A DNA stretch of 39,144 nt. Source: Utricularia gibba. Lineage: Eukaryota; Streptophyta; Magnoliopsida; Lamiales; Lentibulariaceae. The DNA is taken from the NCBI GenBank assembly GCA_002189035.1, contig NEEC01000095.1:1-39144 (forward strand). Direction: 5' to 3'. A program made the position numbers and the translations under genes. How positions within the stretch are numbered: the stretch's first letter is position 1; the number at the start of each line of letters is the position of its first letter. This document shows, one piece after another, positions 20,411 through 32,868 of this stretch. A model generated the notes under the pieces. The model searched no databases. It saw only the letters and a program-made list of their open reading frames with translations, and was not told where the DNA came from.

Positions 20411-22323
20411 TTATCCATTTTTTACATATAAAGTTTTTTTGTTTTTAGATTACGTTTTACAAATAATTTAATTATAGTTTTATAAATTTAAAAGTATTTT
20501 CTTATTATTTTTTTTAAAAGAATCTCTGGAACTAGTGTGGTTGAAGCTTGATTATTGGGGATATGCAACCGCATTGATAGCGTGCTTGATGAATGGGTCG
20601 TTGAAGGCGCGCCCTTCTTCCTCATCTTCATCAATGATTCCTGTCAGTTGCGCCATCATCAATCACGCGTTTGCTCCCCGCGATCGCCCCCTGCGCGTCC
20701 CTCCACTTGACGATCGGCGGAGAAGCATCGAAACCTCCGCCTGATTTTCCACCCGCAGCCGCGGTTACGCAACCAGCTGAGTCTAAGATTCCGTCTTGAT
20801 CGTAGCGAGAATATATGCTTGGGCAATAATTAGTGCGAGTTGGTTGATTTCTAGGGCTCAGATCAGATCAGCCGGCCTGATGCGCACGCATACTCATCCC
20901 TGATTTGACCGAATGGTAAACCGAGACCCCACCCTCCTGCCTCCATTTCCTCAGGCCGCTCACCAAGCAAATACTGAATGCTCCCCATCTTTTGACTTTT
21001 CCAGTCTCCCCCATTCCGATTTCAAAATACCCCAACCAGTGGCGGTGCATGTAGGGGCAGCCACCCCCTCCCCCAGCTTCTTTTTAACATTGATTTTTAT
21101 TGTGATTAATTAACTTACGTTTAATAGTTAAAAATAAAATAAATAAATAAATAAATAAAGGAAGCGGATGGATAATATAACGTTTTTCGAGAGTTGACCG
21201 GCCCTATGAATTCAGCCCTTTAGGAAAGGGTACACGTACTTCCGCGTCGAGGTGAAGACGAGAATGCCCCTCCGTTTACTTTTATGTACTCGTTTTTTTT
21301 AGTTAATAAATTAATTTGTGGAGTCAACGTAGGGACAATTATTTGTTCTGCACTTCTTTATATCATTTATTGGAATTGAGACTATCATTTTTTAATAATT
21401 ATAATGATCCAAAAAAAGCCAGTGAAACATTTATTATACTCATTAGCAACATTTGGTGTGGAGCACAAAAGGGTATCGATAATTGTTTGGAAATGGTACC
21501 TTTTGTATTATAGTTCAATTAATAATTTATTTGAAATAAATGGAAAATATTAACATTTGTTGAGTTAAGAAAATTCAAATGAGATAAAAGACTTTTATAC
21601 ATCATCTCCAGGTAATTCTGGGTGTAGGGGATTTTTACATCTCGTGTTATTTAATAATTAAAGGCCAAGAAGAAGTGTGTTGTTGTGTTAGAATCAAACG
21701 AAGGCGTTGAAAATCAAATGTTAAAAAATTCATATGAACGGAGGAGAGAGGGGAAAGACTCTGGTTAGCGTGTTTAGGCTACCAGCCCCAGCCTGGAGAA
21801 TATTACGAGCAAATTCAAAGGGAAATCATCTTGTTTCTGGTTTCCTTTTGAAGGGGGAGGGGGAGAAGGGAAAAAAGAAAAAACCTCGGGGCCAGAGGAA
21901 TAAAATTTTTTGAAGAAAAAACAACGAAAGATCTTTTTTTTTTTTTTTTTGCTTCTCTGGAGTGAAGTGAAATTCCGGTTTTTTCATAAATCGGAGAATC
22001 ACGCATGTGGGTGGATGTCTTTGCGTCTGAGTGAGTTGAAAGATTCGTTTTTTTGGTCGTTTTTCAAAAGGGGTTATTTGTGATTGTTTGTCTGCTGAAG
22101 CAGAATCCGGCCCAGGTTGAGCACACCGGAATCCGCCTTGTTTTTTGTTTCCGTTGACCGCGTGGCGGATGACCGGAGTCTTGATATCCGGATGCACAGA
22201 GTCCGGAGAAGTTGGAGGTGGTGGTGTCTTGGATCTGATTCGTCTGTTGACTCGCGGATGAGTAGAGTTTGTTGAGTGGTTCTTGATCTGGTGCTTGATT
22301 TCGAATTACCTCTTAGTTAAGTA
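20411..22323. other. Largest intergenic stretch; upstream region and leader of the CRK gene
   Basis: About 1.9 kb without a supportable gene. It is A/T-rich in parts, includes an (AAAT)n microsatellite at about 21131-21159, and a polypurine/poly-T stretch near 21840-21950. The last 100-200 bp should be the leader of the kinase gene. Short open frames here have no recognisable product. Confidence 0.45.
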
Positions 22324-25300
22324 ATGGGGCATTGTTGTAGCAAGAACGTTGCGGCTTCTCTAGAGAATAACGAGTTCACCTCCTCTGCGGATCCCGACAC
22401 CCGCCGGCGTCAGGCCGCCTCACCGGGATCGCACACGCCGTCGACTTCAGTCAATGGGGCAGCTCGAACTCCGCCTCAATACATCACAGGAAGTCCATTC
22501 CAGAGCCCCTACCCCAGTGGTATTGCACCGTCGCCATCGCCTTCGGGGACTCCGGCTAGAAAATTTCGATGGCCCTTGCCTCCTCCATCCCCGGCGAAAC
22601 CCATTATGTCGGCGCTTTTGAGACGGCGGCAATCGGCACACCCTACTATTCCTATACCTGAGGAGACAACAGGCACCGGCCGTGCAGATGGAATTGAGCA
22701 ACAGCTCGATAAGAGCTTCGGATATTCAAAGAACATAGGGGCGAAGTACGAGCTTGGGAAAGAAGTGGGTCGTGGGCATTTTGGTCATACATGTTGGGCC
22801 AAAGTCAAAAAGGGGGAGCTCAAGAATCAGCAAGTGGCCGTGAAGATCATTTCAAAAGCTAAGGCAAGTGCTGCCCCTTCCGTGATTGGAACTTCAAGTA
22901 GCATTTTTATTTTAGGAAGTTCAATGGTTGTCCAGAGCTGCCTAGCTTAATCCAAATCGTTCTCTTAATAGTTCTCCTACTTCGATGCAACCCACTGAGC
23001 TGCATTTTTATGTGTTTGAGGGGGTGAATGACCTTTGCCATTTCCCATTTCTTGTACAGATGACGACAGCAATAGCTATTGAGGATGTTAGAAGGGAGGT
23101 CAAGATTTTGAAGGCTTTATCTGGACATATTAACTTGATAAAGTTTTATGATGCATTTGAAGATGCAAATAATGTCTATGTAGTAATGGAGTAAGTTCTT
23201 TCCTTTTACGCTTCTTACTAAGAGTACATTTGTCATTGACAAGCGTTTAATTAAGTTTTCTTTTTGATAGATTGTGTGAAGGAGGTGAACTGCTGGATAG
23301 AATTTTGTCGAGGTAATCACACTGGATATGCGAAAACCACTCTATGGTTTCTCTTGATTTGTCACTGCATCTCTGGTGCAGAGGTGGAAGGTACACAGAA
23401 GAGGACGCCAAAATTATAGTTGCACAGATGCTGAGTGTTGTTGCCTTTTGTCATTTACAAGGTGTTGTCCACCGGGACCTGAAACCCGAGGTAAAAAGGA
23501 TTTCATACTGAGTGAATGGTTCCTAATGACTCAATAATGTAGAGTAATGTTGATTGGTAGCTTCCGGCCCTTTAGGATTTCTTTTTTCTGTATTTCTTGC
23601 AGAATTTTCTGTTTGCAACGAAAGATGAAGATGCTCCCATGAAGGTCATAGATTTCGGTCTATCTGATTTTATTCGTCCAGGTGCATCTCAATCCTTTTC
23701 ATTTGAGTATATAAACAGAAATTCTCCTAGCTCATTGGAACTGCCATTGCACTGTAACCATGGCTTTTTCTTTGCCCTTTTCGATGATCTTTGTGGATAA
23801 CACAGATCTGTTGATCCATAATTGCAGATGAGCGTCTGAATGATATCGTCGGCAGTGCATATTATGTGGCACCTGAAGTACTTCACAGATCATACAGCAC
23901 TGAAGCAGATATCTGGAGCATTGGTGTGATAACATACATCTTATTATGTGGAAGCAGGCCTTTTTGGGCTCGCACAGAATCTGGGATTTTCCGTTCTGTC
24001 CTCAGAGCTGATCCCAACTTTCACGATGCACCATGGCCCTCAGTATCACCACAAGCCAAGGACTTTGTTAAAAGGCTTCTCAATAGGGACCACAGGAAAA
24101 GAATGACTGCAGCACAAGCATTGAGTGAGTTTTTCTTTTGTAAAAGTACTCATATAGGGTGATAATGCTGACTTATCTCTGTGATCTTCAGCCCATCCAT
24201 GGTTAAGGGATTTAAACTGCAGTATTCCTTTGGATATCATGATATACAGACTAGTGAAATCCTATATTCGAGCCTCACCCTTGAGGCGTGATGCTCTAAA
24301 AGTAAGTGCTCTGAACGACCACCAATATCATGTTCAAGTTTTATCCTTCATAAGGCACATATATGTTCCCAATTCGTGATGCGGCATTCTATCATAAGAC
24401 CATCATTCCTCTTTGTCTACTACTGCAACCTTTTACCTTTCCTGTTGTTGAACTGTTCTTTAAGGAATGTGTGCCTGTCGTGCAGGCACTCTCAAAAGCC
24501 TTGACTGAAGAGGAGCTACTTTATCTCCGGGCCCAGTTTGAGCTTTTAGAACCAATAGATGGGCATGTCTCCCTCGACAATTTTCGGATGGTGTGCAGTC
24601 TTTTTATCTCCACTCTTTGTTTCTTTCAGCAGCTCCCTGACCAGCAACTCTTGTTTTGATTTCAAGGGCCTTGTGAGAAACGCAACAGATGCCATGAAGG
24701 AATCGAGGGTCGCTGATATTCTGAACATGGTAATGGCTTTTTCTTTTGATGATCACTTTGTTACTTTTGTCTGTCGAGGATGGCAAAGAATCAGTTCCTT
24801 TATTTTTTCTCGGGGTAAAATCTTTTGAGGATAGCTTTGCATGATCTGTACGTTAAGTAAGATCTAGGAAAAGGTTGTTGGTTGATTCCCTTAGCACTAG
24901 TTACTGAGAAATCTTCATCTTTGGTCTTGAAAAACGCAGATGGAGCCACTGTCTCATAAAATCATGGACTGGGAAGAGTTCTGCGCTGCATCCACCAGCC
25001 CTCACCAGCTCGAGGCACTTGAAAGATGGGAGGAGATCGCGAGTGCTGCATTTCAGGCCTTCGAGCGAGAAGGCAACCGCATCATCTCCGTCAAGGAACT
25101 GGCACAGGTCTACTTAGCTCCCAAGGAACTGATATCACTGCCTTTTTTTTTTCCTTCTCTCACATCCAAAAATCCCATCTCAGGAACTCAATTTAGGTGC
25201 CTCAGCTTACTCCCAGCTCAAGGACTGGATCAGGCCCTCCGATGGTCACCTGAGTTTTCTCGGGTTCACGAAGTTCCTGCACGGCGTCACCATCCGCAAC

Positions 25301-25324
25301 GCCAACCCCCGGGTCCGGCACTGA
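22324..25324 (+). CDS. CDPK-related protein kinase (CRK)
   Basis: Membrane-associated Ser/Thr kinase of the CDPK-SnRK superfamily. Eleven exons in one intact frame: 22324-22863, 23060-23190, 23271-23312, 23382-23490, 23603-23681, 23828-24124, 24192-24301, 24486-24590, 24667-24729, 24940-25107 and 25184-25324. They give 594 aa, normal for CRKs. MGHCCSK offers Gly2 for myristoylation and Cys4/5 for palmitoylation, then a Pro/Ser-rich variable region. Kinase motifs: GRGHFG (about 149-154), Lys174 in VAVKII, HRDLKPE (268-274), DFG (291-293), [12 protein letters not shown] and [20 protein letters not shown]. After THPWL come the autoinhibitory junction and a degenerate EF-hand region ([47 protein letters not shown]) lacking canonical calcium loops, as expected for CRKs. 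Intron 1 begins with GC (AAG|GCAAGT at 22863/22864). Confidence 0.96.
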
Positions 25325-25793
25325 ACTGTTTTCCATGGATTCCGGAGACGGCGGGGTTGTCCAGCAAGCCCCCGCCTGTCTGATTCATGTTGAGTGAGTT
25401 GTATGCTCCATTTATGTGGTGGGTAGCTGATGGCTGCTGCTTCTGCTGAGGCGGGATATCCATCCAGACGCCATTGGAGGGAGGTGACTTAGCGCTACAG
25501 TTGTGCGTAATGCTTCTTCTTACATTGCTTTCATGCAGGAGGACCTCCAAATTACACCCATTTTTCTATTCTTTATTTTTGCAAAACCCCCTTCATAATA
25601 TTATTCATTGATTATTCATTAATTAATAAAATTGTAAAAACTCGACAAAATATTACAACCCCCGTTCTCTTGTCGCCGCCCGCCTTGTCGATTTTCTTAC
25701 CGCTTCCAAGGTGTGCTTTTGCGAAGAATTCCGGTGGAACGACTTGAGTGATGCGCTTTTGTTTCTGATCATCATGATCGAGGGCGAAGAGGA
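25325..25793 (+). other. CRK 3' UTR and PPR-gene promoter
   Basis: Non-coding interval between two codirectional genes; A/T-rich around 25560-25640. No other gene seen. Confidence 0.45.
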
Positions 25794-28258
25794 ATGCGTA
25801 TGCTTGGGTATCGTCTTGGCTCGCCCCTGCGCTTCTGCCCTAGATTCTGTTCCACGGTGTCTGCGAAGGCGGCGACCGCCCAGCTTTGTGACGTTCTAGT
25901 AGTTGCCTCCATAACCAAGGCTTTATCGGAGAATGGGGGATTAAATTCTCTGTCGAAGGATGTGGGTTCCATTACCTTCACTGAAGACGTCGTTCTCCAA
26001 GTGATTCGCCGGGGTTCTGTTGGTGTGTCCAGGAAGTTGGCTTTTTTCAAATGGCTATCTTCGCTTCCCGGTTACAAGCATTCTGTCACGACCTATTCGC
26101 AGATGCTGAAAGCAATCTTCTTCTTCCCTCACCGGTACAACCACCACGTTGTCGAGCTTCTTTCCATGATGAAACGTGATGGGCTGACGCTTGATTCGGG
26201 TACCTTGAAGCTGATTCTCAGTGGGTTGATCAAGGCACAAAAATTTGAGTTTGCTCTACAAGTTTTGGATTACGCTGAGAAAGAATTGATGAACACATGT
26301 TTGAGCCCGGATGTGTATTGCCCTGTTGTTGTAGCTCTTGTTAGGAAGAATCAGATTTCCATAGCTTTGTCGGTTTTCTACAAGCTCCTTGATACTTGTT
26401 CCATTCCTGACGCTTTTGCATGTAATGAGTTACTTGCTGGCCTGAAGAAGGGGGATTGAAGGATGAGTTCAGGGATGTTTTTCAGAGGCTGCGGGAGACG
26501 AAGCTTTATCCATCAGATAAATGGGGTTACAACATTTGCATTCATGCATTTGGATCATGGGGTGACCTGAAGACTTCTCTGTGTCTGTTTAAGGAGATGA
26601 AAGACAAGGGAGGTTCAGTTTATCCTGATCTGTGTACATACAACAGCTTGATCCAAGTGCTTTGCTTGCTCGGGAAGGTGAACGATGCCCTTGTCGTGTG
26701 GAAGGAGCTGAAAGATTCATCAGGTCATGAGCCTGATTCATTCACATACAGAATACTGATTCAGGGCTGTTCTAAATCCTATAGGATCAACGATGCAATG
26801 AAGATTTTCAGGGAGATGCATTATAATGGTGTAGAAACAGAAACTGTAGCATATAATTCTCTCCTAGATGGTTTGTTCAAGTCAAGGAAGCTGACGGAGG
26901 CCTGCAGTTTTTTCGAGACGATGGTCGAAAATGGAGTAAGGTCTTCATGCTCAACATATAACATACTTTTGAATGGACTGTACAGAAATGGGAGACCTGA
27001 AGCTGCCTATTGTCTTTTTACTGATCTTAAACGGAAGGGCAATGATTTCATTGATGGGATCAGTTTCAGTATCGTCATTCTGAACCTTTGTCGTGAGGAT
27101 CGGCTCGAAGAAGCATTGCAGTTGGTGGAAGAGATGGAGGCTCGAGGTTTTGTGGTTGATTTGGTTACTGTAACTTCATTGTTGATAGCTTTACACAGGA
27201 CGGGAAAGTGGGACTGGACAGAGAGGCTAATGAAGCATATCAGAGATGGGAATTTGGTTCCAAATGTTTTCAACTGGAAATCTAAGATGGAAAGTGCACT
27301 GAAGAGTTCACAGAGCAAAGATAAAGATTTTACTCCCATGTTTCCACCGGTACCTGATGTTACCAAAGTCTTGGAACTCACCAATTCCATAGACACCCGA
27401 CCAGATGATAGCAGCGTCGGTGAAGATGGCAATGGTCAGGATGGGGATGAGTGGTCATCTTCTCCATACATGGATCAATTGGCCAGAGAGATGTCATCTG
27501 GCCAAGACTATGCTTCTTCTTCCCAATTTTTTGAGAGCTCTCGAGGAATCAGGGTCATGTCGAAAGGCGAACAGTTTTTCGACATCGACATGGTGAACAC
27601 ATTTCTATCTATTTTCTTGGCCAAGGGGAAGTTGAGCTTAGCTTGCAAGCTCTTTGAGGTTTTCAGCAAAATGGGAGTGACTCCTGTAAGTTACACCTAC
27701 AATTCAATGATGAGTTCATTCATAAAGAAAGGGTACTTCAAGGAGGTGTGGGGTGTTCTTCAAACCATGGGTGAGAACACCTATCCTGCAGACATAGCTA
27801 CCTACAATTTGATCATACAGGGACTTGGAAAGATAGGGAGGGCAGATCTTGCAAGTTCTGTCCTCGACAAGTTACAAAAGGATGGCGGTTTCCTTGATAT
27901 AGTTATGTATAACACATTGATCCATTGTCTTGGAAAGGCAGGCCGACTCGAAGATGTAGGTAGGCTTTTTCAGCAAATGAGGAGCAGTGGGACAAATCCT
28001 GATGTAGTGACTTACAATACTCTGATTGAAGTTCACAGCAAAGCGGGTAAGCTCAAGGAGGCTAACAAGTTCTTGAAGATGATGCTGGATGCTGGATGTG
28101 CACCCAATCATGTGACTGATACAACTCTTGAGTATCTGGAAAGGGAAATTGAGAAGCTAAGGTACCAAAAGGCTTCGATCATGCCCATTTCAACCAGTGG
28201 CAATCAACCTTCGTGGCAAGCACATGATGCTGTCAATAGAAATCCCAACAATGGATAG
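25794..28258 (+). CDS. Pentatricopeptide repeat protein, At4g01570 ortholog; one apparent frameshift
   Basis: P-class PPR protein, expected to bind organellar RNA. It is intronless, as most PPR genes are. Frame 1 (25794-26459) starts MRMLGYRLGSPLRFCPRF, a basic presequence suggesting organelle import. Frame 2 (to 28258) continues KDEFRDVFQRLRETKLYP. The GGGGG run at 26450-26454 is one base short; with it the protein is 821 aa, close to the about 805 aa of At4g01570. Many 35-residue PPR units are visible, for example PDLCTYNSLIQVLCLLGKVN, ETVAYNSLLDGLFKSRKLTE, VSYTYNSMMSSFIKKGYFKE and PDVVTYNTLIEVHSKAGKLK. A non-PPR acidic insert (SSSPYMDQLAREMS) and the C-terminus MLDAGCAPNHVTDTTLEYL match my memory of the Arabidopsis protein. 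There is no E/DYW editing domain. Confidence 0.93.
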
Positions 28259-28270
28259 ACAGAACCACCA

Positions 28271-28630
28271 TCAACATGACGAGGATATCCAGTCTTTCCT
28301 CTCCTTGGTGTAGTGTTGGACAGCAAGGGCCAACCCCAAGATCAAGAGAGGTACAAGGAACTGCAATATCTTTATGACAAACTCTGTGGTACGGTTGCTG
28401 AGTAATATTTGGTCATCATCTCCCTTGCTGAATCACTGTAGCCAACATCCTCAAAGTCATCGGTTGCATCTTTTCCTGCAGAATGCGAAGAAATAGAAGA
28501 GCATCATCTGATTCTACGTTCACAGGAGAAAAAGTTCATACAGTGGGATGCTGCTCGGTTTACCAGTGGAAGATAACAAAACTTCATCGTCCCCAGGATG
28601 ATCATCCATGAATGGGGTGACGTCATAACC
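28271..28630 (-). pseudogene. Decayed cytochrome b5 gene fragment
   Basis: Minus-strand sequence resembles the middle and end of a plant ER cytochrome b5. A piece ending at 28564 reads YDVTPFMDDHPGDDEVLLSS and ends with donor ACTG|GTAAAC. The next piece, from 28475 after TCCTGCAG, reads GKDATDDFEDVGYSDSAREM and then stops. In another frame follows TEFVIKILQFLVPLLILGLA, the tail anchor, ending at TGA 28273-28271. Signs of decay: the first exon, with the other haem-pocket half, is not found upstream; the HPGG haem motif is HPGD; the linker of about 20-30 residues before the anchor is missing; and the frame breaks before the anchor. The frame break alone could be a sequence error, but the missing parts could not. 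Confidence 0.75.
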
Positions 28631-29090
28631 AGGAACCAGGATTGCTCTTCAGAAAACTGAGGTTTGTTTGTATACATCACTCTGTGTGATGGGAAGTCAA
28701 AACTCTAGACATTTGTTTTTAAAAGCAAAACCAAGAGATTCAACACTGTTTCCTGTCGTGCAACTGCAGGCAGCAAAATGTTCCTGAACCCTCGACCCAC
28801 ACTACCCACTCAATGCTCGCGAGAAAAACTGTGGGTAAAAGCAAAACACTATCAGCTAGGGTTTAACCAGGATTTATTTACACTTGTCTTCCGGAGTTCA
28901 AAAACCGATACAGGAGAAGGCTCGTCGCAGCAGGAGTTGGTTTTTTGGCAACATTTATCCAAGTTAAACCTCCATTTTTTCAGAGGAAAATCAACCATGG
29001 TTTCCATCTATGACAAATCATCGACAAAATAGATGTGGATGAGCTGACTGTAAGTCTACGCCTTTAGAAGATACTGTGTTTTGTTCAGGA
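28631..29090. other. Spacer between cytochrome b5 relic and ATXR gene
   Basis: I looked here for the missing first exon of cytochrome b5 and did not find it. The right part should be the 3' UTR of the ATXR gene. No gene supported. Confidence 0.45.
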
Positions 29091-30887
29091 TCATACGAAG
29101 TGCTCCGTCGGATACTCGTTCTCGTATCCGTTGTAGTCGTAGTAGAGCCTCTCCCCTTTCCGGATGTCTCTGCTCGCAATGAGAAGAACTCGGCATTCGC
29201 CATCCACATCAAACCGCACACACTTCACATTCTGCTTCTTCTTCCCTCCCCTGCATCAAAAAGACCGATGCTTGAGAATGAGTTCCCTTGATTGCAGATA
29301 CGTATGAAAAGGGATGGATATCAGGTACTTGGTATGGTTGTTGATGCCGTTGATGAAGCGGGCGATGTTGCTGCGCCTATCGGGGCAGATGACTAGGCTC
29401 TTTGAGGGGTTCGTGGCGGTTAGAAGCGTCATCATGCTATCTCCACCGTCGTGTTCTCTATTCCTCAGGTAGTCGACATCTCCGACGTACTCTGTGATTA
29501 TCGTGAGGTCCCGTATCGATCTATCTGCTTCCACTGTAAACCTGCGGGACAACAGGAAGTTACAGAAGCGATACATAGAATGGAGAAGCTTATCAACATG
29601 GGGAATATGGCGGGGGAGAGATCGAACCCCTCTACAGGATCAAAAATAACGTTAAGAGGAGGCCATTCTCCCCGCTCCATCATCTGCTTGCAGAGCTTCA
29701 ACGTTTCAGCATCATCCTTCGGCAGAACCTGCAAAGTGCGTAATCGTCTGATCGAGCAACTGAACAAGAAGCAGCTAAACTACTGCAAACACCATGTCCA
29801 GTTCCCTCTACTTCATTCAACTAACTTGATTCTCTCCTAGCATTCTATTCAAAGCAAGCAACAATAAGCCTTTACAACCCCAAACAACTCCACTACTCGA
29901 ACCGAATGCATTGACTCGAAACAGAGAGAGGAAACGGTTAGATAAGCACCTGCATTCCACCTCTTTCAAGGGCAGCACAATTTGCAGATCTGGGGGCCAT
30001 GCCAGGAACATAAGTTAAATCATTGCTGAACGCTGTGCCAGTTGCTGTAAGTGCTGTGGCCAAAGACGCCATCTGCTCTAGTCTCCGAAGAGGATCTTCA
30101 CTTGGATTGAAAGGCAGTAGCTTTCTTCGTTTCTTCGACATAACAAGTACAGTATTTCGCTTTCGCCTTTTTTTCAATTCTGTGGAGCAGTCAAGATAAC
30201 AAATGCGATCATTCAACAGCCAACAAGTCATAGTGCTTTAACACCCACCCTCTTGAGATAACGCATGATATGTTATTCAAACCGGAAATGGGTGAATTTT
30301 TATGTACCAGATATATTGAAGATGCCTCTTACCTGAACAAAGATTTTCAGATACTTGTGAGCATCTTTGAATGCGGAAAAAATCAACAATTTTGGTTTGA
30401 ACGAGAGGGAAGCCTGCAAACGAAAGACGCAAAACTTTGGTTTTCAGAATGTCAAATTTTGGTTTGACAGAATGCGCAAAACAAAACCGCCAGATTGATA
30501 ATAAGCTGCAAGCAATTGGAATAAGTTATGCGACTCAATCGACAGAATGCGATACAAATCACCTCCCAAAAATAAAATGCAGCGCGAAACAAAACATCAC
30601 AAAAATCAGTGAAGAAAACCCAGAAAGTGCGTACTGGTGACATTTCTGTGAGAGGAACAGGATGGGCAGAACCACTGTCCTTTGGGAACGGCGGTGAGAA
30701 CTGGGCGGAGGCAAAATGTATGAAACCCACAATCGCACTTGTCGCAGATGAGAAGCTCCGCGGGGCGTTGGCCCGATCCACATTTCTGGCAACACAAATC
30801 GCTGTAATCTTCTTCCTCATCGGAAAGTAGCTCAGGGTCCGACGCCATCGGACTGGGAGCTCTTGTCCTCTTCCTGAGCGACGGCAT
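29091..30887 (-). CDS. ATXR6: Histone H3K27 monomethyltransferase ATXR5/ATXR6
   Basis: PHD-SET enzyme that monomethylates H3K27 on replication-dependent H3.1 and limits heterochromatin over-replication. Six exons, intact frame: 30887-30635, 30413-30333, 30179-29950, 29728-29628, 29541-29329 and 29250-29091. They give 345 aa (Arabidopsis ATXR6 about 349). The PHD finger is at residues 33-77 (C-x2-C ... CDKCDCGFHTFCLRP ... FCPSC). A PCNA-binding PIP box, QTKIVDFF, is at 90-97. MSKKRRKLLPFNPSEDP, RRLEQMASLATALTA and VPGMAPRSANCAALERGGMQ lead into the SET domain (from about 222): FTVEADRSIRDLTIITEYVG, NIARFINGINNH, GERLYYDYNGYENEYPTEHF. Start set at the first ATG, 30887. ATXR5 and ATXR6 differ mainly at the N-terminus; the very short leader without a transit peptide favours ATXR6. 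Confidence 0.95.
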
Positions 30888-31510
30888 TCCCAAAGATCGA
30901 TAAGCAAACTAGCTTCAGAGCACGCGTGCGGAAGAGAAGGAGAGGGGGCGATAGTGGGGGGAAAATGAAGGGTTCCGTGCCTCAGGCACTAACGGGAATC
31001 GATTTGGCGCGACAGCCCAAGTTTCGCGGCAAAATCAGAATTGGGGGTGCTCTTAACCAGTATGGTAAATGGGTAATGCAGGGAGCTGGCGTCCTAACCT
31101 CTTTGACTCCGCCATTATTATCAGATTTAAGCTTTATCCTCCATCAAGCTCCACATTGCAGAAATTGCAAACCCGGTGAGCAGAATTCACAGTCGCTTGG
31201 TTACAATATCTCAATTACTTGACAAAATAAATGTAATTTAATTTTTAAAAAGAAAGAAAATTTTTTTGATTATTTTTAAATTAATTATGACCTTGTAATG
31301 GGCTCATAATACAAAAATATTTAATAATCAGTTTTAATCTAAAAAATTAATAAATAATATTCTTATTTTTAAAAAAATAAAAAAGGGGGAAATATGTGGT
31401 ATTCTTGGTCTCCCGGCACAAGGAAAGAACACCAACTTTTGAAGAGCATTCCACTCACCGGAGATCATGTCCCCATCACTCCGCAGGCCGTCGCCTCTTC
31501 TCCGTCTTCA
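30888..31510. promoter_or_regulatory. Divergent upstream region of ATXR and beta-1,3-glucanase genes
   Basis: Shared 5' space of about 620 bp. The middle (31230-31385) is very A/T-rich. A plus-strand frame at 30926-31222 has no recognisable product. No clear motif called. Confidence 0.4.
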
Positions 31511-32651
31511 ATGGGGAAGCCTTTTCTCGGTCTCCTCATATTCCCCCGCTCCTTCTTTTCTCCCAAGGCGTTGCTGAGGTCAGTCACATCGGCATCAACT
31601 ACGGCACATTGGCCAGCAACCTTCCCCCGGCGGCGGAGGTGGCGCGATTTCTATCGGAATACACCCGGGTCGATCGTGTCCGCTTCTTCAACACCAACCC
31701 AACCATGTTAACAGCATTCAGAGGCTCGGGAGTCGAAGTGATGGTCACTGTGCCGAACCAGCAGATCCCTCAGCTCATAACCCCTGACTCCGCCCTTCAA
31801 TGGATCAGATCCAGCATCATTCCGTACACCCACGACACCGATGTGATCAGAATACTCGTCGGGAACGAGGTGATCTCCAGCGGTAGCCGGGTCCTGATCT
31901 CCAGCCTCGTCCCCGCGATGCGCGCGTTGCACGAAGCGCTGGTGAGCGAGTCGTTGGACCGAAGGATCAAGGTCTCCACGACCCACGCACTGGCCGTACT
32001 CTCCGTCTCGAGTCCCCCGTCTCAGGGGAGGTTCAGGGAGGGCTACGACGTCCACGTCCTGCAACCGCTTCTGGCGTTCCTGAACGACTCGGGCTCCCCG
32101 TTCATGATCAACCCCTACCCCTACCTCGAATGCACCGACACGGACACCTTGGACTACGCTCTGTTCCGGCCCAACGCCGGCTTCCTCGACCAAGGCACCA
32201 ACCTCACCTACACCAACATGCTTGACGCGCAGATGGACGCAGTGTTTTTTGCGATGGCGCGCATCGGGTTCCCCGACGTGGATATCGTGATCGCGGAAAC
32301 GGGATGGCCGTCGAGAGGGGACGAAGGGCAGGTGGGGCTCGATGCGCAGAAGGCGGCGGAGTACAACTTCAAGGTGGTGAGGCATGTGAGTTCCGGCATC
32401 GGGACGCCCTCCGGCCAAACAGGACATTCGAGACGTACATTTTTGCGCTGTTCAATGAAGACCTTAAGCCGGGGCCGACCTGCGAGAGGAACTTCGGGCT
32501 CTTCGAGAGTGATTTTACGCCCATATATGACATAGGAATTCTCAAACCAGTGGAACTTAGAGTAAGCGGAGCCACCGGAGCAGGGCGGCGCACCTGGTCT
32601 AGTGCTAGTCTATTGACTCTTTTGTATCTCGGAATAATATCATGCTGTTAG
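31511..32651 (+). CDS. GH17 endo-1,3-beta-glucanase, GPI-anchor type; two apparent frameshifts
   Basis: Secreted glycoside hydrolase family 17 enzyme cutting beta-1,3-glucan (callose), likely held at the plasma membrane or plasmodesmata by a GPI anchor. ATG at 31511 opens a signal peptide (MGKPFLGLLIFPPLLLFSQG after correction) followed by SHIGINYGTLASNLPPAAEV. The acid/base Glu is in RILVGNEVIS (about Glu120) and the nucleophile in IVIAETGWPSRGDEG (about Glu263). FMINPYPYLECTDTDTLDYA and FALFNEDLKPGPTCERNFGL complete the fold. A hydrophobic C-terminus (LLTLLYLGIISCC) after a Ser/Gly stretch fits a GPI signal. There is no X8/CBM43 domain, like Arabidopsis glucanases 11/14. Two C runs, 31543-31547 and 32407-32409, are each one base short; corrected length is 380 aa. 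Intronless as read. Confidence 0.92.
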
Positions 32652-32739
32652 AATGACACAATATTGATGTTACCCATAATTAATTGAAAATAAAAAATAT
32701 TGAAATAATTGATTTATGCGATATAGGCCCTTGAATCTG

Positions 32740-32868
32740 ATAGGCCTAGCCCATAAGCTTTCGGATGGCCCAATTTAGATGGCTCATTTTGCGGCCTCTT
32801 TCACTGAAATAACCCTAATTCTCACTTCGCCTCTGTTCCACCACCGGGAAGAGACTCAACGAATCAGA
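32740..32868 (+). promoter_or_regulatory. RPL21 promoter with site II motifs and telo-box
   Basis: AGCCCA (32748-32753) and GGCCCA (32767-32772) are site II elements on the reverse strand, and AACCCTAA at 32811-32818 is a telo-box about 50 bp before the start codon. This is the usual arrangement of plant ribosomal-protein genes. Confidence 0.7.

Noticed and set aside
25287-25550. 87-residue minus-strand frame near the CRK stop codon
   Set aside because: It overlaps the CRK last exon and 3' UTR in antisense and shows no family motif.
31708-32427. 239-residue open frame on the minus strand
   Set aside because: It lies fully antisense to the GH17 glucanase, whose GC-rich codons keep the opposite strand open; the peptide is Arg/His/Val-rich and resembles no family.
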